Source: an uncultured Lachnospiraceae bacterium (GTDB taxonomy: Bacteria; Bacillota; Clostridia; Lachnospirales; Lachnospiraceae). From it: a stretch of 9,199 bases of DNA. The stretch covers positions 1 to 9,199 of the forward strand of contig CAKRLN010000086.1 in the NCBI GenBank assembly GCA_934359535.1, given 5' to 3'. This document shows positions 5,918 to 9,199 of the stretch, one piece after another (the first letter of the stretch is position 1; each line of letters opens with the position of its first letter). Position numbers and translations under genes: made by a program. The notes below the pieces were generated by a model. It was not told where the DNA came from. It made no database searches and saw only the letters and a list, made by a program, of their open reading frames with translations.

Positions 5918-7699
5918 GTGCCATACTTTTCAGATGAACAGATTGAGGAGGTGCGCTCGCGCAGTGACATTGTAGATGTAATTGGCGGCTATGTGCATCT
6001 TCAGAAAAAAGGAAGTACATATTTTGGGCTCTGTCCATTTCATAATGAGAAGACGCCCTCCTTTTCGGTGTCACCGGGCAAGCAGATGTATTACTGCTTC
6101 GGCTGTGGGGCGGGAGGCAATGTTTTTACATTTCTGATGCAGTATGAGAATTTTTCTTTTACGGAAGCGATGGAGACGCTTGCAGACCGTGCTGGGGTTT
6201 CCCTCCCGAAGCAGGAGCTGACATCGGCACAGAAGAAAGAGGCGGATAAGAAGACAAGGCTTCTTGAGATCAACAAAGAGGCTGCCAAATATTTCTATAT
6301 GCTTCTCAGGAGTGAAAGAGGAAAGAATGCATATCATTACTTTAAAGAACGGAAGCTTTCGGATGAAACAATGCAGAAATTCGGGCTTGGCTATTCTGAC
6401 CAGTACAGCGACGATCTGTACCGCTATTTAAAGCGGAAGGGCTATGATGATGAGCTTTTGAAGGAGAGCGGGCTTGTCTCAATCGATGAGGTGCGGGGCG
6501 GACATGACAAGTTCTGGAACCGCGCAATGTTTCCGATCATGGATGTCCGAGGCAGGGTAATTGGCTTTGGCGGGCGTGTTATGGGAGAGGGAGAACCGAA
6601 GTATCTGAACTCTCCGGAGACGAAGATTTTTGATAAGAGCCGGAATCTGTATGGGCTTAATTTCGCAAGAAGCTCAAGAAAGGAAGAAATTCTGCTCTGT
6701 GAGGGCTATATGGATGTGATCGCGCTGCACCAGGCTGGGTTTGATAATGCGGTTGCATCGCTTGGAACATCATTGACTGCTGGGCATGCTAATCTCTTAA
6801 GGCGCTATACGAAGGAGGTATACCTGACCTACGACAGCGATGGTGCGGGTGTTAAGGCAGCACTTCGGGCGATCCCGATCCTAAAGGATGCAGGGATTAC
6901 GGCAAAGGTTGTCAATATGCGTCCGTACAAGGACCCGGATGAATTCATAAAGGCGCTTGGAAGAGAGGCTTATGAGGAGCGGATCGCGCAGGCGGAGAAC
7001 AGCTTTTTATTCCAGCTCAGAATAGAAGAGGGGCGCCACAACATGAATGATCCGGAGGAGAAAACAGCATTTTTCAACGAAGCAGCCAAAATGCTTCTTG
7101 GTTTTACCGAAGAGCTGGAACGCAACAACTATATAGAAGCAGTTGCATCAAAATATCAGATCAGCTATGAAAATTTAAGACATCTGGTGAACCAGTTCGG
7201 GGCAAAGGAAGGAATCGCGAAGGAGACACCGCGTCTCAAGAGTGGTGTCCAGGAGAAGAAGAAAAAGGAAGACGGAATGAAGCAGTCACAGAAGCTGCTT
7301 TTAACCTGGCTGATTGAGTATCCGGGGCTTTATCAGACCGTCCGGTCATTTCTTACACCGGAGGATTTTACCGAGGAGCTGTACCGCAGGGTAGCAGAGG
7401 CATTGTATGCCCAGTTTGAGCGTGCAGGGGCTGTAAATCCTGCAATGATTATCAGCATGTTTGAAAGCGAAGAGGAACAGCGTGACGCTGCAAGTCTTTT
7501 TAATGCAAGAATCCATAAGGTCGAATCAAAAAGCGACATGGAAAAGGCAATCCGCGAGACGATTATACGGATCAAGGATAACAGTATAAAATACCGTTCC
7601 GACCATTTGAGTCCTACGGATATGAAGGGACTTATGAAGGTCGTAGAAGATAAACGAGCCTTAGAACAGCTGGAAAAACTGCATATTTCCATCGATTAA
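5918..7699 (+). CDS. dnaG: DNA primase
   Basis: A 593-residue primase, full length for the family, starting at GTG with the typical opening [21 protein letters not shown]. It makes the RNA primers for replication at the fork together with the DnaB/DnaC-type helicase. The N-terminal CHC2 zinc domain (about 1-100) has Cys39, His42, Cys60 and Cys63 in CPFH and CFGC. The catalytic core (about 120-370) carries [25 protein letters not shown], then the TOPRIM domain with Glu262 in CEGYMDVI, Asp306 and Asp308 in TYDSDGAG, and KDPDEF at 338-343. The basic linker around 440-455 leads to a helicase-binding C-terminal domain (456-593). The gene follows dgt by 20 bases and precedes rpoD by 37, with no terminator between, so the three are probably co-transcribed. 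Frame and active-site residues are intact. Confidence 0.98.
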   Translation: MPYFSDEQIEEVRSRSDIVDVIGGYVHLQKKGSTYFGLCPFHNEKTPSFSVSPGKQMYYCFGCGAGGNVFTFLMQYENFSFTEAMETLADRAGVSLPKQELTSAQKKEADKKTRLLEINKEAAKYFYMLLRSERGKNAYHYFKERKLSDETMQKFGLGYSDQYSDDLYRYLKRKGYDDELLKESGLVSIDEVRGGHDKFWNRAMFPIMDVRGRVIGFGGRVMGEGEPKYLNSPETKIFDKSRNLYGLNFARSSRKEEILLCEGYMDVIALHQAGFDNAVASLGTSLTAGHANLLRRYTKEVYLTYDSDGAGVKAALRAIPILKDAGITAKVVNMRPYKDPDEFIKALGREAYEERIAQAENSFLFQLRIEEGRHNMNDPEEKTAFFNEAAKMLLGFTEELERNNYIEAVASKYQISYENLRHLVNQFGAKEGIAKETPRLKSGVQEKKKKEDGMKQSQKLLLTWLIEYPGLYQTVRSFLTPEDFTEELYRRVAEALYAQFERAGAVNPAMIISMFESEEEQRDAASLFNARIHKVESKSDMEKAIRETIIRIKDNSIKYRSDHLSPTDMKGLMKVVEDKRALEQLEKLHISID

Positions 7700-7736
7700 G
7701 GACAAAATAGTAAATAACCTGAGAGGACGAAACGAA

Positions 7737-8999
7737 ATGGCAAAGAAAAAAGAAGAAAAAGTAGAAACTGTGAATACAGCGGAAGCAAAGGCAAGGTTTC
7801 AGGAAAAATTAAAAGAGCTTCTTGCACTCGGCAGGAAGAAAAAGAATATGTTAGAGTATCAGGAAATCAGTGATTTCTTCAAGGACATGGAGCTTGATGC
7901 TGAAAAGTTTGAACTGGTTTTGGAATATCTGGAGCATAATAACATTGATGTGTTACGTATCAGCAATGATGATGACGATGATGATGCTCTGATCTTAGAT
8001 GATGAGGACGAAGAGGTTGAGCTTGAGAAGATCGATTTGTCTGTTCCGGAAGGTGTCAGTGTCGAGGATCCGGTCCGCATGTATTTAAAGGAGATCGGTA
8101 AGGTGCCGCTTCTTAGTGCTGAGGAGGAGATTGAGCTTGCACAGAAGATGGAAGCCGGTGCAGTTGCGTCCGAGAAGATTGCGATCTTAAAGGAGCGCAT
8201 GGAGGAGGCTTCTGACGAGGAGAAGGAGGAGCTTAAGGCAGAGATCAAAGAACTGCAAAGGGATGTAGACTTTGGTTCCGATGCCAAAAAGCGTCTGGCT
8301 GAGGCTAACCTTCGTCTTGTTGTCAGCATTGCAAAGCGTTATGTTGGCCGCGGCATGCTCTTCCTTGACTTGATTCAGGAGGGAAATCTTGGTCTGATCA
8401 AGGCTGTTGAAAAGTTCGATTACCGCAAGGGTTATAAGTTCTCCACCTATGCGACATGGTGGATTCGTCAGGCGATTACAAGAGCCATTGCCGACCAGGC
8501 GAGAACGATCCGTATTCCGGTTCATATGGTTGAGACGATTAATAAGCTGATCCGTGTATCAAGACAGCTGCTTCAGGAGTTAGGCCGTGAGCCAAGCCCG
8601 GAGGAGATTGCAGAAGAGATGAAGATGCCGGTTGAGAGAGTCCGTGAGATCTTAAAGATTTCCCAGGAGCCTGTTTCTCTTGAGACTCCGATCGGAGAGG
8701 AAGAGGATTCCCATCTGGGAGACTTTATCCGTGATGAAAATGTTCCGGTTCCGGCAGATGCAGCAGCATTTACTTTATTGAAGGAACAGTTAGAAGAGGT
8801 TCTTGGAACGTTAACCGAGCGTGAACAGAAGGTTCTTACCCTCCGCTTTGGTTTAGAGGACGGACGGGCACGTACGCTGGAAGAGGTTGGTAAGGAATTT
8901 AACGTTACCAGAGAACGTATCCGTCAGATTGAAGCAAAGGCTCTGCGTAAGCTGCGTCATCCGAGCAGAAGCCGTAAATTAAAGGATTATCTGGAATAA
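7737..8999 (+). CDS. rpoD: Housekeeping RNA polymerase sigma factor (SigA/RpoD)
   Basis: A 420-residue primary sigma factor that directs core RNA polymerase to most promoters. Region 1.1 (about 16-75) is followed by an acidic tract at 77-97. Region 1.2 begins at [16 protein letters not shown] (111-126). Region 2 contains the near-invariant [22 protein letters not shown] stretch (193-214), followed by [20 protein letters not shown] (233-252). Region 3 starts near 257, and region 4 ends in the helix-turn-helix at [22 protein letters not shown] (382-403). It is longer than the 371-residue B. subtilis SigA, mainly because of the acidic tract and a charged helical insert at about 141-178 between regions 1.2 and 2.1. 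The ATG at 7737 has a modest ribosome site, AGAGG at 7722-7726. Codons are intact and CTT-rich, like the neighbours. It probably shares transcripts with dnaG. Confidence 0.98.
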   Translation: MAKKKEEKVETVNTAEAKARFQEKLKELLALGRKKKNMLEYQEISDFFKDMELDAEKFELVLEYLEHNNIDVLRISNDDDDDDALILDDEDEEVELEKIDLSVPEGVSVEDPVRMYLKEIGKVPLLSAEEEIELAQKMEAGAVASEKIAILKERMEEASDEEKEELKAEIKELQRDVDFGSDAKKRLAEANLRLVVSIAKRYVGRGMLFLDLIQEGNLGLIKAVEKFDYRKGYKFSTYATWWIRQAITRAIADQARTIRIPVHMVETINKLIRVSRQLLQELGREPSPEEIAEEMKMPVERVREILKISQEPVSLETPIGEEEDSHLGDFIRDENVPVPADAAAFTLLKEQLEEVLGTLTEREQKVLTLRFGLEDGRARTLEEVGKEFNVTRERIRQIEAKALRKLRHPSRSRKLKDYLE

Positions 9000-9000
9000 A

Positions 9001-9199
9001 ATGGTAAAGCTGTCGAAGAGAATGAAGGCAGTTGCTTCCATGGTGACACCGGGCCATATCCTTGCGGATATCGGCACGGATCACGGATATGTACCAATTG
9101 CACTGGTCCAGAGACAGAAAATTCCAGGCGCGATCGCGATGGATGTGAATGTTGGACCTTTGCAGCGCGCAAAAGAGAATGTGATGCTATATCATATGG
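9001..9199 (+). CDS. trmK: tRNA (adenine22-N1)-methyltransferase TrmK, N-terminal part
   Basis: A partial gene cut by the window end; 66 residues are visible. TrmK methylates N1 of adenine 22 in tRNA using S-adenosylmethionine. The start LSKRMKAVASMVTPGH, the SAM-binding motif ADIGTDHGYVPIALV (22-36) and AMDVNVGPLQRAKENV (46-61) are characteristic. The catalytic NPP-type motif lies beyond the window. The ATG begins one base after the rpoD stop. The nearest ribosome-like sequence, AAAGGA at 8981-8986, is 14 bases away inside rpoD, so translation is probably coupled to rpoD. The trmK gene also lies close to sigA in Bacillus, so the setting supports the call. Confidence 0.9.
   Translation, partial: MVKLSKRMKAVASMVTPGHILADIGTDHGYVPIALVQRQKIPGAIAMDVNVGPLQRAKENVMLYHM

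Noticed and set aside
7859..8329. A 156-residue Ser-rich open frame on the minus strand inside rpoD
   Set aside because: It mirrors the Glu/Lys-rich coding of the sigma factor and has no features of its own.
1..9199. CRISPR array, insertion sequence or phage genes
   Set aside because: No regularly spaced repeats, transposase, integrase or phage structural motif was found on either strand.

Overview
The window looks like chromosomal DNA of a Gram-positive anaerobe, most likely a Lachnospiraceae-type Clostridium relative. The grounds are the gene order dgt-dnaG-rpoD-trmK, strong AGGAGG-type ribosome sites, a hybrid cluster protein gene, a solitary ECF-transporter S-component, and an ECF sigma factor paired with a one-helix membrane anti-sigma candidate. 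The organism is inferred from protein resemblance and gene order only.

Left part (1-1416). The 3' end of a hybrid cluster protein (hcp) gene runs in from outside the window and meets a convergent gene for a small membrane protein, probably an ECF-transporter S-component. One hairpin between them can terminate transcription in both directions. The S-component gene has a near-consensus promoter with a 10-bp palindrome over the expected start of transcription. A sigma factor operon diverges from it.

Middle part (1417-4883). An ECF sigma factor (GTG start) overlaps by 4 bases a single-helix membrane protein that is probably its anti-sigma factor. Next is a tRNA-Leu gene with anticodon AAG, unusual for a bacterium. 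It has its own promoter, a strong terminator, and an odd set of inverted and repeated palindromes in its promoter and leader. Only 35 bases after that terminator begins a 530-residue membrane protein that I do not recognise: seven predicted helices, a charged linker and a Cys-containing C-terminal domain.

Right part (4884-9199). A tight same-strand cluster encodes a dGTPase-like HD hydrolase (dgt), DNA primase (dnaG), the housekeeping sigma factor (rpoD/sigA) and the start of tRNA adenine-22 N1-methyltransferase (trmK). It links nucleotide pool control, replication priming, transcription initiation and tRNA modification.

I see no CRISPR array, insertion sequence, phage gene or rRNA. Most of the window is ordinary core genome. 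The parts most worth a second look are the tRNA-Leu(AAG) locus with its flanking repeats, the unrecognised membrane protein after it, and the sigma/anti-sigma cassette.
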